Shown: positions 28,151 through 37,341, counted from the stretch's first letter. The stretch is 64,000 bases of DNA from JAPHTQ01 sp050299175 (GCA_050299175.1 JBNKVM010000066.1:1-64000); one strand, 5' to 3'. Program-made: numbers and translations. The notes: generated from the sequence alone by a model not told the origin.

Positions 28151-30697
28151 ATGTCAGAGGTTACCGTCACACAATTTGCTGAGACGATTGGAGTACCGGT
28201 CGAGCGACTGCTTGGGCAGCTGAAAGACGCCGGAATCAAAGCTAAAAAAGCGGATGATGTCATTGGCGACGAAGACAAGGTCAAGTTGCTGGATTCTCTG
28301 CGTCAAAAGCACGGTACCGAAGCGAAAGAGGAACCGGCTGAAGACGGGCCGAAGAAGATCACCCTCAAGCGCCGTACCACCAGCGAGCTGAAGGTCGGCG
28401 GTTCCAGCGTCAGCAAGGGCAAGACCGTGACCGTTGAAGTGCGTAAGAAACGCACCTACGTGAAGCGCAGCCTGGTTGAGGCCGAAGAAGACAAGCGCAT
28501 CGATAGCGAAGTTGCACAGCGCCTGGAGCAGCAGCTCGAGGTCGAGGCGAAGCAGCGTGCTGAGGCGGAAGCCAAGCGCAAGGCGGAAGAAGCGGAAGCC
28601 AAACGTAAGGCTGAAGAGGAAGAGGCCAAGCGCAAAGAAGAAGAGGCGAAGGCCGCTTCTCAACCGGCTGCAGAGCCTGCCCCAGCACCTGCTCCCGTAG
28701 CGCCGCCTGCTGAAGATAAAGCGGCGAAGAAGACCGAACCGCGCAAGCCGGATAAACCCAAAGCATCAGAGAAGAAGCCTCGCGGCAAGGGTCGCCGTGA
28801 TCGCTTTGGTGAAGGTGAGGGTGAACTGCATATTGCCTCCGACAAGACCGGCCGTCGCAAGAAGAAGGGCGGTGGTCGTGCTACCAAACCAGTGGTTAGT
28901 GGTGGTGGCAAGCACGGCTTTGAAATGCCTACCGGGCCGATTGTGCACGAGGTCTCTCTTCCCGAAACCATCACCGTTGGCGAACTGGCACAGAAGATGT
29001 CGGTTAAGGCTGCCGAAGTGATTAAGGTGATGATGGGCATGGGCAGCATGGTCACCATCAACCAGGTGCTGGACCAGGATACCGCCTCGATTGTGGTCGA
29101 GGAGATGGGACACACGCCAGTACTGCTGAAAGAGAACGCGCTGGAAGAAGAGGTTATTCAGGGCGCCGCTGCCGGTGAGGGTGAAGAAGTTACCCGTGCT
29201 CCTGTGGTCACCATCATGGGTCACGTCGACCATGGTAAGACCTCACTGCTCGATTACATTCGTGCCTCCCGCGTTGCTTCAGGCGAGGCAGGTGGTATTA
29301 CCCAGCATATCGGTGCCTACCACGTCGAAACCGATCGCGGCATGATTACTTTCCTCGATACCCCCGGCCACGCCGCGTTTACCGCGATGCGTGCACGTGG
29401 TGCAGAGGTGACCGACCTTGTCGTACTGGTGGTTGCTGCCGATGACGGCGTGATGCCGCAGACCAAAGAAGCGATTCAGCATGCCCGCGCTGCCGGTGTG
29501 CCGCTGATCGTCGCGGTGAACAAGATCGACAAGCCGGAAGCGGATCCGGATCGGGTTAAGAACGAACTGGCCCAACAGGAAGTTATCCCGGAAGACTGGG
29601 GCGGCGACACCATGTTCGTGCATGTCTCTGCCAAGGTCGGTACCGGTGTAGACACATTGCTGGAAGGCATTCTGCTGCAGGCTGAGGTGCTGGAACTGAA
29701 GGCAGTGGCTGATGGTCCTGCCAGCGGTATCGTGATCGAGTCGCGTCTCGACAAGGGCCGCGGCGCGGTCGCCTCCGTTCTGGTGCAACGCGGTACCCTG
29801 CGTCGTGGCGACATCGTACTTGCGGGCCATGAGTATGGCCGGGTTCGCGCCATGCTTGATGAAAACGGCAAGCCGATTGACGAGGCGGGTCCCTCCATTC
29901 CGGTGGAAATTCTCGGCCTTTCCGGTGTGCCTGCCGCCGGCGACTCCGCCATGGTGGTAGCCGACGAGCGTAAGGCTCGCGAAGTGGCGCTGTTCCGTCA
30001 GGGCAAGTTCCGTGACGTCAAATTTGCCCGTCAGCAGCAGGCCAAACTGGACGATATGTTCACCCAGATGGCCGAGGGTGAGGTCAACAACCTCAATATC
30101 CTGCTCAAGGCCGACGTACAGGGTTCACTGGAAGCGATCTCCGATGCGCTGCTCAAGCTCTCCACCGATGAGGTGCGGGTGAAAATCGTCGCCAGCGGTG
30201 TCGGCGGCATCAACGAGTCCGATGCCCACCTGGCGGTGGCCTCCAATGCGATTGTGATTGGCTTTAATGTACGTGCCGATGCCGGTGCCAAGCGAATCAT
30301 CGAAGAGCAGGAGATCGACCTGCACTACTACAGTGTTATCTACGAACTCATTGATGAGGTGAAGAGCGCCATGACCGGCATGCTCGCACCGGAGTTCAAG
30401 GAAGAGATTATCGGTCTGGCTGAGGTGCGTGATGTGTTCCGTTCGCCGAAGCTGGGTGCGATTGCCGGTTGTATGGTGGTCGACGGTACGGTCAAGCGTA
30501 ACAACCCGATCCGTGTCCTGCGCGACAACGTGGTGATCTACGAAGGTGAACTGGAGTCACTGCGCCGCTTTAAGGACGACGTCAACGAAGTTAAGAACGG
30601 TACCGAGTGCGGTATCGGCGTCAAGAACTACAACGACGTTAAGGTTGGCGACCAGATCGAAGTCTACGAGCGGATACAGGTAAAGCGCACCCTCTAA
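28151..30697 (+). CDS. infB: Translation initiation factor IF-2
   Basis: 848 residues. The GTPase brings fMet-tRNA to the 30S subunit. An N-terminal IF2N domain (about 1-55) is followed by a long charged linker of Ala/Glu/Lys/Arg repeats (about 115-175) and a Pro/Ala stretch. A second IF2N domain precedes the G domain: GHVDHGKT near residue 357, DTPGHAAF near 400, and NKID near 457. The C-terminal half has domains II, III and the fMet-binding IV. Repetitive AEAKRKAEE codons are clean and in frame. Confidence 0.98.
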   Translation: MSEVTVTQFAETIGVPVERLLGQLKDAGIKAKKADDVIGDEDKVKLLDSLRQKHGTEAKEEPAEDGPKKITLKRRTTSELKVGGSSVSKGKTVTVEVRKKRTYVKRSLVEAEEDKRIDSEVAQRLEQQLEVEAKQRAEAEAKRKAEEAEAKRKAEEEEAKRKEEEAKAASQPAAEPAPAPAPVAPPAEDKAAKKTEPRKPDKPKASEKKPRGKGRRDRFGEGEGELHIASDKTGRRKKKGGGRATKPVVSGGGKHGFEMPTGPIVHEVSLPETITVGELAQKMSVKAAEVIKVMMGMGSMVTINQVLDQDTASIVVEEMGHTPVLLKENALEEEVIQGAAAGEGEEVTRAPVVTIMGHVDHGKTSLLDYIRASRVASGEAGGITQHIGAYHVETDRGMITFLDTPGHAAFTAMRARGAEVTDLVVLVVAADDGVMPQTKEAIQHARAAGVPLIVAVNKIDKPEADPDRVKNELAQQEVIPEDWGGDTMFVHVSAKVGTGVDTLLEGILLQAEVLELKAVADGPASGIVIESRLDKGRGAVASVLVQRGTLRRGDIVLAGHEYGRVRAMLDENGKPIDEAGPSIPVEILGLSGVPAAGDSAMVVADERKAREVALFRQGKFRDVKFARQQQAKLDDMFTQMAEGEVNNLNILLKADVQGSLEAISDALLKLSTDEVRVKIVASGVGGINESDAHLAVASNAIVIGFNVRADAGAKRIIEEQEIDLHYYSVIYELIDEVKSAMTGMLAPEFKEEIIGLAEVRDVFRSPKLGAIAGCMVVDGTVKRNNPIRVLRDNVVIYEGELESLRRFKDDVNEVKNGTECGIGVKNYNDVKVGDQIEVYERIQVKRTL

Positions 30698-30708
30698 TCG
30701 GGGTGTGA

Positions 30709-31098
30709 ATGAGGCAAACACCAGGCGTGGGCAAAGAGTTTAGTCGCAGCCGTCGAGTCGGCGAGCAGATCCAGCGTGAACTGGCGGAGCTGATACAGCG
30801 GGAGCTGAATGATCCCCGTCTGGGAATGGTGACCGTCTCTGCGGTTGAAGTGAGCCGTGACCTTACCGTTGCCAAGGTCTTCTTCACCGTGCTCAATCCG
30901 GGTTACGATGTGGCACAGACCCTTGAAGGGCTGACCCATGCTACCGGTTTCCTGCGTCGGGAACTGGGACGTCGAATGAAATTGCGGGTGGTGCCTGAGC
31001 TGCGTTTTCAGTACGACAGCTCGATCGAAGAGGGTTCGCGCCTTAGCGCCCTGATCGACAAAGCCGTATCCGGCGATAGCGACAAGAACGAGGATTAA
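30709..31098 (+). CDS. rbfA: Ribosome-binding factor A
   Basis: 129 residues with a type II KH fold. It assists late 16S 5'-end maturation and cold adaptation. The N-terminal RSRRVGEQIQRELAELIQREL and the motif DPRLGMVTVSAVEVSRDLTVAKVF (about 36-60) are typical, as is RRELGRRMKLRVVPELRFQYD. It starts eleven bases after infB and ends five bases before truB. Confidence 0.96.
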   Translation: MRQTPGVGKEFSRSRRVGEQIQRELAELIQRELNDPRLGMVTVSAVEVSRDLTVAKVFFTVLNPGYDVAQTLEGLTHATGFLRRELGRRMKLRVVPELRFQYDSSIEEGSRLSALIDKAVSGDSDKNED

Positions 31099-31103
31099 CC
31101 GGA

Positions 31104-32024
31104 ATGGCTCGGCGAAGCAAAAATCGTGGCCGCAGGGTCAACGGCATCCTGCTGCTGGACAAGCCGTTGGGGATTACCTCCAACGCTGCACTGCAGGAGG
31201 CGAAGCGTCTGTTCCGTGCCGCCAAGGCCGGACACACTGGTAACCTCGACCCACTGGCCAGCGGCATGTTGCCGATCTGTTTCGGTGAGGCGACCAAGTT
31301 TTCGGTTTACCTGCTGGATGCAGACAAGGTCTATCTCGGTAACTGCAAGCTGGGCATCCGCACCACCACCGCCGATGCGGAGGGGGAGATTGTCGAAACC
31401 CGCCCGGTACCGACGTTGACCGAGGCGCAGGTGGAGACAGTACTGGATAAATTCCGCGGTGAGATCGAGCAGATCCCGCCGATGCACTCTGCGATCAAGC
31501 AGAACGGCCAGCCGCTCTACAAGCTGGCACGGCAGGGGATAGAGGTGGAGCGTCAACCGCGCAAGGTGACGATCCATGAACTGACCCTGACCCGCCTCGA
31601 GGGCGATGAACTGGATATCACTGTCCACTGCTCCAAGGGTACCTACATTCGTACCTTGGTGGAGGACATCGGTGCGGCGCTGGGTTGTGGCGCCTACCTT
31701 AGCGGCCTGCGCCGCACCCGGGTCGGACCGTTTCCCGAGGCGGAGATGGTGACCCTGGACGAATTACGAGCCGAGGCAGAAGAGGGGGCGGAACAGCTTG
31801 ATCGCCACCTGCTGCCAGCGGATCACGCCCTCGGGGGTTACCCCGAGGTGAAGCTTACCGAGAGCAGCCTGTTCTATGTACGACAGGGACAGGCGGTTCA
31901 GGTACCTCAGGCCCCCACCGAAGGGTGGGTGCGCCTGTTCGACACCGATGGCGATTTTGTCGGTGTCGGGGCTGTACTTGATGACGGCCGAATCGCCCCT
32001 AAACGCTTGTTAAATACAGGTTAA
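31104..32024 (+). CDS. truB: tRNA pseudouridine(55) synthase TruB
   Basis: 306 residues. It converts U55 in the T loop of tRNAs to pseudouridine. The catalytic aspartate lies in HTGNLDPLASGMLPICFGEATK near residue 50; LLLDKPLGITSN opens the fold. Later motifs are HSAIKQNGQPLYKLARQG and CSKGTYIRTLVEDIG. The C-terminal PUA-like part is present. Operon partner of rbfA. Confidence 0.97.
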   Translation: MARRSKNRGRRVNGILLLDKPLGITSNAALQEAKRLFRAAKAGHTGNLDPLASGMLPICFGEATKFSVYLLDADKVYLGNCKLGIRTTTADAEGEIVETRPVPTLTEAQVETVLDKFRGEIEQIPPMHSAIKQNGQPLYKLARQGIEVERQPRKVTIHELTLTRLEGDELDITVHCSKGTYIRTLVEDIGAALGCGAYLSGLRRTRVGPFPEAEMVTLDELRAEAEEGAEQLDRHLLPADHALGGYPEVKLTESSLFYVRQGQAVQVPQAPTEGWVRLFDTDGDFVGVGAVLDDGRIAPKRLLNTG

Positions 32025-32049
32025 TAGGGGCATTAACGGCGGATTCACC

Positions 32050-32078
32050 TTGTTCCCCGATGGGCACACGGTTAGAAT
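32050..32078 (+). promoter_or_regulatory. Candidate promoter of rpsO
   Basis: TTGTTC (32050-32055), 17 bases, TAGAAT (32073-32078). It lies between truB and rpsO, where E. coli also has an rpsO promoter. Confidence 0.65.
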
Positions 32079-32121
32079 TCGCGTTCTAAATTGAAGTGAT
32101 TGACCTAGGAGTCTTACCCAG

Positions 32122-32391
32122 ATGTCTCTGAGCAACGAGCAAAAAGCCAATATCATCAAGGAATATGGCAAAGGCGATAACGACACCGGTTCCCCGGAAG
32201 TGCAGATTGCACTGCTGTCGGCAAATATCGAAGGCCTTTCCGGACATTTTAAGGAACACATCCATGACCACCATTCCCGTCGTGGTCTGCTGCGGATGGT
32301 AAGCCAGCGTCGCAAGCTGCTGGACTACCTGAAGAAGAAAGATGTTGAGCGTTACCGCTCCATTATCTCTCGCCTCGGCCTGCGTAAGTAA
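32122..32391 (+). CDS. rpsO: 30S ribosomal protein S15
   Basis: 89 residues, exact family length. It binds 16S rRNA early in assembly and forms bridge B4 to the 50S. Signatures: DTGSPEVQIALLSANIEGLS and HHSRRGLLRMVSQRRKLLDYL. TAGGAGTC upstream of the ATG gives a clear ribosome-binding site. It may repress its own translation, as in E. coli; I did not try to fold the leader. Confidence 0.98.
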   Translation: MSLSNEQKANIIKEYGKGDNDTGSPEVQIALLSANIEGLSGHFKEHIHDHHSRRGLLRMVSQRRKLLDYLKKKDVERYRSIISRLGLRK

Positions 32392-32407
32392 GCCGTTCAG
32401 TTCGTCA

Positions 32408-32510
32408 CAGCGATACGGGGGAGCGGGGAACAGGAAGCAAGCGGTTAGCAGAATTCAGACATCTGGTTAATTACACCGCACTACCTGTTATCCGACTCCC
32501 CCGATTGCTG
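32408..32510 (+). promoter_or_regulatory. Long hairpin in the rpsO-pnp spacer (possible RNase III/terminator site)
   Basis: The left arm from 32408 (CAGCGATACGGGGGAGCGG, continuing into GGAACAGG) pairs with the right arm ending at 32510 (CCTGTTATCC then GACTCCCCCGATTGCTG). This gives roughly 25 paired bases around a ~45-nt loop. There is no T run after it, so it looks like a double-stranded RNA processing site. In E. coli an RNase III hairpin at the same place drives pnp autoregulation. Confidence 0.8.
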
Positions 32511-32546
32511 TATGTCAGTTAAGCGATAAACCAAAAGGATTCAACA

Positions 32547-34640
32547 GTGAAGCCTGTCAAGAAAGAGTTCCAGTATGGGGAACACACGGTCACTCTGGAA
32601 ACCGGCGAGATTGCCCGCCAGGCCAGCGGTGCCGTTATGGCCAGCATGGGAGACACCACCGTTCTGGTTACCGTGGTCGCTGCCAAAGAGGCCCAGGAGG
32701 GTAGAGACTTCTTCCCTTTGACCGTCGACTATCAGGAAAAGACCTACGCCGCGGGCAAGATCCCCGGAGGTTTCTTCCGCCGCGAAGGTAGACCGAGCGA
32801 AAACGAAACGCTCACCGCTCGCCTTATCGACCGCCCCATCCGCCCGCTCTTCCCCGACGGTTTCCTCAACGAAGTACAAGTTATCTGCACCGTCGTCTCC
32901 CTCGACCCCGAAATCAACCCCGATGTGGTCTCCATGATCGGCACTTCCGCGGCACTGGCCGTTTCCGGTGTACCGTTCAACGGTCCGCTGGGTGCAGCTC
33001 GGGTTGGTTATATCGATGACAACTACGTGCTCAACCCCTCACGCAGCCAGCTGGAAAACTCCAAGCTGGACCTGGTGGTTGCCGGTACCGCAAGCGCGGT
33101 GCTGATGGTCGAATCCGAAGCCGACTGCCTCAGCGAAGAGGTGATGCTGGGTTCGGTTATCTTCGGCCACGACAGCATGCAGACCGTGATTAACGCGGTT
33201 AGCGAATTTGCTGCCGAAGCCGGAACCGTCGCATGGGAGTGGCAAGCGCCTGCCCATGATGAGACTGCCTTCAACGCTGTCTCTGCCGAAGCTGAAGCTG
33301 CCTTCACTGAGGCCTACCAGATCACCGAGAAGATGGCCCGTTACGGCCGCCTGAGCGAGATCCGCAGTGGCGTTATCGCCAAGCTGTGTGGTGAAGAGGC
33401 TGCTGAGCCGCTGTCAGAAGGCAAGGTTCGTGAAGCGATGGAAAAACTGGAGAAGCAGATCGTTCGCGGTCGCATTATCTCCGGTCAGCCGCGTATCGAC
33501 GGTCGCGATACCCGCACCGTACGCCCGATCACCGTGCGTACCGGCGTGCTCAAGCGCACCCACGGTTCCGCGCTGTTCACCCGTGGTGAAACCCAGGCGA
33601 TGGTCGTGACCACCCTCGGTACCGCCCGTGACGCGCAGATCATCGATGCCCTGGAAGGGGAGCGCAAAGAGCACTTCCTGCTGCACTACAAGTTCCCGCC
33701 GTACTCTGTCGGCGAGACCGGTCGTGTCGGTAGCCCCAAGCGCCGTGAGATCGGTCACGGTCGTCTGGCCAAGCGTGGCGTTGCCGCGATTATGCCTAGC
33801 GTCGAAGAGTTCCCCTACACCGTACGTGTAGTCTCCGAGATCACCGAATCCAACGGTTCCAGCTCCATGGCCAGTGTCTGCGGTAGCGCCCTGGCGCTGA
33901 TGGACGCCGGTGTGCCGATCAAGGCGCCGGTGGCCGGTGTGGCGATGGGCCTGATCAAAGAGTCCGACAAGTTCGCCGTCCTTACCGATATCCTCGGTGA
34001 CGAGGACCACCTCGGCGACATGGACTTCAAGGTGGCCGGTACCGACTACGGTATTACCGCGCTGCAGATGGACATCAAGATCGAAGGCATCACCAAGGAG
34101 ATCATGGAGATCGCCCTGGGTCAGGCCAAAGAGGGGCGTCTGCATATCCTTGGCGAGATGGGCAAGGTTATCGACAAGCCGCGTGAAGAGATGTCTGACT
34201 TCGCGCCGCGTTACATTACCTTCAAGATCAACCCGGACAAGATCCGCGACGTTATCGGCAAGGGCGGTGCTACCATCCGCTCCATCACCGAAGAGACCGG
34301 TGCTTCCATCGATCTCAGCGACGACGGTACCGTCAAGATCGCCTCGGTCGACAATGCTGCTGGTAAAGAGGCCCAGCGTCGTATCGAGCAACTGACCGCC
34401 GATGTAGAAGTAGGTAAGATCTACGAAGGTCGCGTTGCCAAGCTGATGGACTTCGGTGCCTTTGTAACCGTACTGCCTGGTAAGGATGGTCTGGTGCACA
34501 TTTCGCAAATCTCCGAAGAGCGCGTCGAGAAGGTTAGCGACAAGCTTAACGAGGGCGATGTGGTTAAGGTTAAGGTTCTGGAGATCGACAAGCAGGGCCG
34601 TATCCGTCTGAGCATGAAGGCGGTCACCGCTGAAGAGTGA
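32547..34640 (+). CDS. pnp: Polyribonucleotide nucleotidyltransferase (PNPase)
   Basis: 697 residues. A phosphorolytic 3'-5' exoribonuclease and degradosome partner. Two RNase PH domains: GDTTVLVTV and GGFFRREGRPSENETLTARL in the first, then RTHGSALFTRGETQAMVV and GEMGKVIDKPREEMS in the second. The KH domain has DVIGKGGATIRSITEETG near residue 570, and the C-terminal S1 domain has KLMDFGAFVTVLPGKDGLVH. GTG start with AAAAGGA upstream. A terminator follows. Confidence 0.98.
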   Translation: MKPVKKEFQYGEHTVTLETGEIARQASGAVMASMGDTTVLVTVVAAKEAQEGRDFFPLTVDYQEKTYAAGKIPGGFFRREGRPSENETLTARLIDRPIRPLFPDGFLNEVQVICTVVSLDPEINPDVVSMIGTSAALAVSGVPFNGPLGAARVGYIDDNYVLNPSRSQLENSKLDLVVAGTASAVLMVESEADCLSEEVMLGSVIFGHDSMQTVINAVSEFAAEAGTVAWEWQAPAHDETAFNAVSAEAEAAFTEAYQITEKMARYGRLSEIRSGVIAKLCGEEAAEPLSEGKVREAMEKLEKQIVRGRIISGQPRIDGRDTRTVRPITVRTGVLKRTHGSALFTRGETQAMVVTTLGTARDAQIIDALEGERKEHFLLHYKFPPYSVGETGRVGSPKRREIGHGRLAKRGVAAIMPSVEEFPYTVRVVSEITESNGSSSMASVCGSALALMDAGVPIKAPVAGVAMGLIKESDKFAVLTDILGDEDHLGDMDFKVAGTDYGITALQMDIKIEGITKEIMEIALGQAKEGRLHILGEMGKVIDKPREEMSDFAPRYITFKINPDKIRDVIGKGGATIRSITEETGASIDLSDDGTVKIASVDNAAGKEAQRRIEQLTADVEVGKIYEGRVAKLMDFGAFVTVLPGKDGLVHISQISEERVEKVSDKLNEGDVVKVKVLEIDKQGRIRLSMKAVTAEE

Positions 34641-34666
34641 TTCGGTCAGTAGTACTGGATCTGAAG

Positions 34667-34690
34667 AAGGGGCCGTAAGGCCCCTTTTTT
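34667..34690 (+). terminator. Rho-independent terminator after pnp
   Basis: AAGGGGCC, loop GTAA, GGCCCCTT, then TTTT. Strong and well placed 27 bases after the stop. Confidence 0.92.
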
Positions 34691-34810
34691 GTGTTCCGGC
34701 GTTTTGTCCATTGGCGTCAGCGTGAAGGCATCAGTTAAGATGGTGCTTTGTGTTTGGCAGCGGAAGTAGGCTGCTGAGATTTTCACGGGAGTAGGACGAT
34801 TAATAAGCTA

Positions 34811-35329
34811 TTGGGTGTAGTGCACAGTCAATCCCCGGATGTCCGTTTGATTGTCGCGATGATGTGTTTGATGGCAGGGTTTTATCTGGCGTTGCACGGG
34901 GCCTGGTATGCCGTGCTGTTCACCTTGCTGGCACTGTGGCTGGTCTGGGATGCTTTGCGTAACGGTACGGTTTGGCACGGGTTTCATGCGTTTCGTCGCG
35001 GCAACCATACTGTGGTGCGCAATGCCATGTTATTAATGCGCTGGCCAAATTTGCTTAGTCGCCAGAGTCTGGCCTATTACCACTGGTTGAAGGGGGTGGT
35101 CGATATGAGCGATGGTCGCTTTGCAGCGGCAAAGGTCCATCTATTGGTGGCGGCCAGTGGTTTGTTGCGTACCGAGAATGATCGTTCCCTGGTGCACTGC
35201 CTGTTGAGTGAGGTGGCGATGCAGCAGGAGGAGCCAGAAGTCGCTCGTGAGCATTTGCGTCATGCCACTGCGTTACAACACCATCCAGAAGTGGATCGCA
35301 TTATTGCCAGCCTCAGCTCACGATTGTGA
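34811..35329 (+). CDS. Conserved-looking membrane protein with helical C-terminal domain, function unknown
   Basis: About 172 residues if the TTG at 34811 is used; GTG at 34817 or 34820 are alternatives, and AGGA lies at 34793. Two closely spaced hydrophobic segments (about 12-29 and 32-47) form an N-terminal hairpin. A soluble, helix-rich part follows whose spacing (YYHWLKGVVDMSDGRFAAA, then LLSEVAMQQEEPEVAREHL) looks like tetratricopeptide helices. I do not recognise the family. It stands alone between pnp and mtnB, with no obvious operon. Confidence 0.6.
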   Translation: MGVVHSQSPDVRLIVAMMCLMAGFYLALHGAWYAVLFTLLALWLVWDALRNGTVWHGFHAFRRGNHTVVRNAMLLMRWPNLLSRQSLAYYHWLKGVVDMSDGRFAAAKVHLLVAASGLLRTENDRSLVHCLLSEVAMQQEEPEVAREHLRHATALQHHPEVDRIIASLSSRL

Positions 35330-35391
35330 TGCACGTATTTGATCGTTTTTTCAGAAAATGACAATTTGACTACCGATATCAGGAGTTAAAT

Positions 35392-36021
35392 ATGACAGCG
35401 GCAAAAAGCGCGGATTTTGCTCACAAGACAAAAGAAATTATCGAGGCTGGACATTTTCTTCACCAGCGTGGCTGGGTCCCGGCAACCAGCAGCAATTTTT
35501 CCACTCGGCTGGATGACGGCACTATCGCCATCACCGTTTCTGGCTTCCACAAGGGGCAGTTAACCGAGGAAGGTGTGATGCGAGTCGACAATAATGGCAA
35601 CGCGGTCGGTACCGATTTGTGTCCCTCGGCGGAGACCCATCTACACACACTTCTCTATAATCGCTTTCCCGATGTGGGGGCGGTGCTTCATTCTCATTCG
35701 GTGGCAGCAACGGTGCTCTCCCTGGCCATGGGCGATGAGCTGTCGTTTGAGCAGTATGAACTGCTTAAAGCTTTCAATGGTGTTACCACCCACGATACCC
35801 GTTTCGTGGTGCCAATTTTCGAAAACGACCAGGATATCCCGCGACTTGCCTCTATCGTCAGTGATTATATGGATGCTCACCCGCCGATACATGCTTTCCT
35901 GGTACGTGGGCATGGTCTCTACACCTGGGGGGAGCATATGAAAGAGGCGTTGCGTCATATCGAGGCACTGGAATTTCTGTTTCAGTGTCAGCTAACGATG
36001 AATGGCCTGCAGCGGGCATAA
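35392..36021 (+). CDS. mtnB: Methylthioribulose-1-phosphate dehydratase
   Basis: 209 residues of the class II aldolase/adducin fold. It dehydrates 5-methylthioribulose-1-phosphate in the methionine salvage pathway. Zinc ligands appear in VLHSHSVAATVL (near residue 103) and HAFLVRGHGLYTWG (near 170). WVPATSSNFSTRL, TVSGFHKGQL and PSAETHLHTLLY are further family motifs. CAGGAG precedes the ATG. The neighbour mtnC supports this over a sugar-phosphate aldolase such as L-fuculose-phosphate aldolase. Confidence 0.92.
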   Translation: MTAAKSADFAHKTKEIIEAGHFLHQRGWVPATSSNFSTRLDDGTIAITVSGFHKGQLTEEGVMRVDNNGNAVGTDLCPSAETHLHTLLYNRFPDVGAVLHSHSVAATVLSLAMGDELSFEQYELLKAFNGVTTHDTRFVVPIFENDQDIPRLASIVSDYMDAHPPIHAFLVRGHGLYTWGEHMKEALRHIEALEFLFQCQLTMNGLQRA

Positions 36022-36070
36022 ATATTTTTCCCGACTACCCTATTAGCATGGATGGACTGCGGGGTATTAC

Positions 36071-36751
36071 ATGATCAAGGCTATTATCACCGATGTAGAA
36101 GGGACTCTCTCTCCATCCACTTTTGTCACGGAAGTGCTCTTTCCCTATGCTCGCGAACATCTTTGCCAGTTCCTGGTTGCGCATCGAACTGATGTGGAGG
36201 TTGTTGCACAACTGGATATCCTCCGTCGCGAAGAGAGGGAGGAACTTTCAGTCAACGAATGTTGTGACAAATTGGCACAATGGATGGCAGAGGATCGCAA
36301 ATCCACCGTATTGAAAGCGCTACAGGGGCTGGTTTGGCAAGAGGGGTATAGTAAGGGGGAATTGCATGGTGACCTTTATGAGGATGCTGTGCGTAATCTG
36401 CGCCAGTGGAGAGAGAAGGGGGTACGCCTGTTTGCCTACTCTTCCGGTTCGGTACAGGCACAACAACTACTATTTAGATTTAATGCTTACGGTGATCTGA
36501 CAACACTGTTCACTGGCTATTTTGATACACGGGTGGGTCATAAACAGGAATCCTCTTCCTATGAGGTGATTACCTCGGAAGTCAATGAGCGTGCCGGGGA
36601 TATCCTGTTCCTTTCCGATTCGTTGGAGGAATTGAAAGCCGCCCATGCCGCGGGGATGCAGACGCGCCACGTTGTACGCGGTATACAACTGCTTGATACG
36701 ATGGCAGCCCATCCACAGGTAAAAGACTTTGACGCTATCAGTCTGGATTGA
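36071..36751 (+). CDS. mtnC: Acireductone synthase (enolase-phosphatase E1)
   Basis: 226 residues, HAD superfamily. It enolises and dephosphorylates 2,3-diketo-5-methylthiopentyl-1-phosphate to acireductone. The nucleophile motif is ITDVEGTLSPSTF (near residue 8), motif II is AYSSGSVQAQ (near 122), and the acidic motif IV is FLSDSLEELKAA. It follows mtnB by 49 bases. In many genomes mtnD (acireductone dioxygenase) lies between or beside these two; it is not in this window. Confidence 0.93.
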   Translation: MIKAIITDVEGTLSPSTFVTEVLFPYAREHLCQFLVAHRTDVEVVAQLDILRREEREELSVNECCDKLAQWMAEDRKSTVLKALQGLVWQEGYSKGELHGDLYEDAVRNLRQWREKGVRLFAYSSGSVQAQQLLFRFNAYGDLTTLFTGYFDTRVGHKQESSSYEVITSEVNERAGDILFLSDSLEELKAAHAAGMQTRHVVRGIQLLDTMAAHPQVKDFDAISLD

Positions 36752-36765
36752 AGGAGGAGATTACG

Positions 36766-37341
36766 ATGGCACGCACACCTTCCACCATGCTGGAACTTGG
36801 TACCCCCGCGCCCGGGTTTTCCCTGCCAGAGCCGGCTACAGGCAAAACGGTTTCCCTCTCTGATTTTCTCGGTAAGCCTTTGTTGGTAGTGTTTATCTGT
36901 AACCACTGCCCTTACGTGCTGCATATTGCTGATAAGCTGGCTGAACTTGCAAAGGTATTCAGTAGCAAAGGAGTGCAATTTGTCGCCATCAACAGCAATG
37001 ATGTGGTGAACTACCCCGATGATGCTCCGGAGAAAATGCCAGCCATGGGGGAGCGTTTTAGCTTTGACTTTCCTTACCTGTTCGATGAGTCCCAGGCAGT
37101 AGCCAAAGCCTATCGCGCCGCCTGCACCCCAGATTTTTACCTGTTCGATGCAGATCACAGCCTGGCTTATCGTGGCCAATTTGACGATTCGCGGCCAAGT
37201 AACGACGAGCCGGTGACTGGTGAGGACCTCGTCGATGCTATTAAAGCCCTGCTCGCCAATCTTTCGCCTTTATCCGAGCAGAAAGCGAGTTTGGGCTGCA
37301 ATATTAAGTGGAAGACCGGGAACGAACCCGATTATTTCTGA
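36766..37341 (+). CDS. Thioredoxin-fold redoxin family protein (PRX-like)
   Basis: 191 residues with no signal peptide, so probably cytoplasmic. The AhpC/TSA-like fold begins GTPAPGFSLPEPATGKTVSL. It holds a CxxC-type motif in VVFICNHCPYVLHI near residue 48, then INSNDVVNYPDD, and the cis-proline-type TPDFYLFDAD. The family is commonly annotated simply as thioredoxin family protein, and its partner is unknown. GAAGGAGGAG lies upstream of ATG 36766; the ATG at 36748 overlapping mtnC is less likely. It may be in the mtnBC operon. Confidence 0.8.
   Translation: MARTPSTMLELGTPAPGFSLPEPATGKTVSLSDFLGKPLLVVFICNHCPYVLHIADKLAELAKVFSSKGVQFVAINSNDVVNYPDDAPEKMPAMGERFSFDFPYLFDESQAVAKAYRAACTPDFYLFDADHSLAYRGQFDDSRPSNDEPVTGEDLVDAIKALLANLSPLSEQKASLGCNIKWKTGNEPDYF

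Noticed and set aside
28410..28766. Repetitive region in infB considered as a possible frameshift or low-complexity assembly fault
   Set aside because: The AEAKRKAEE-type repeats stay in frame and are normal for the IF-2 linker.
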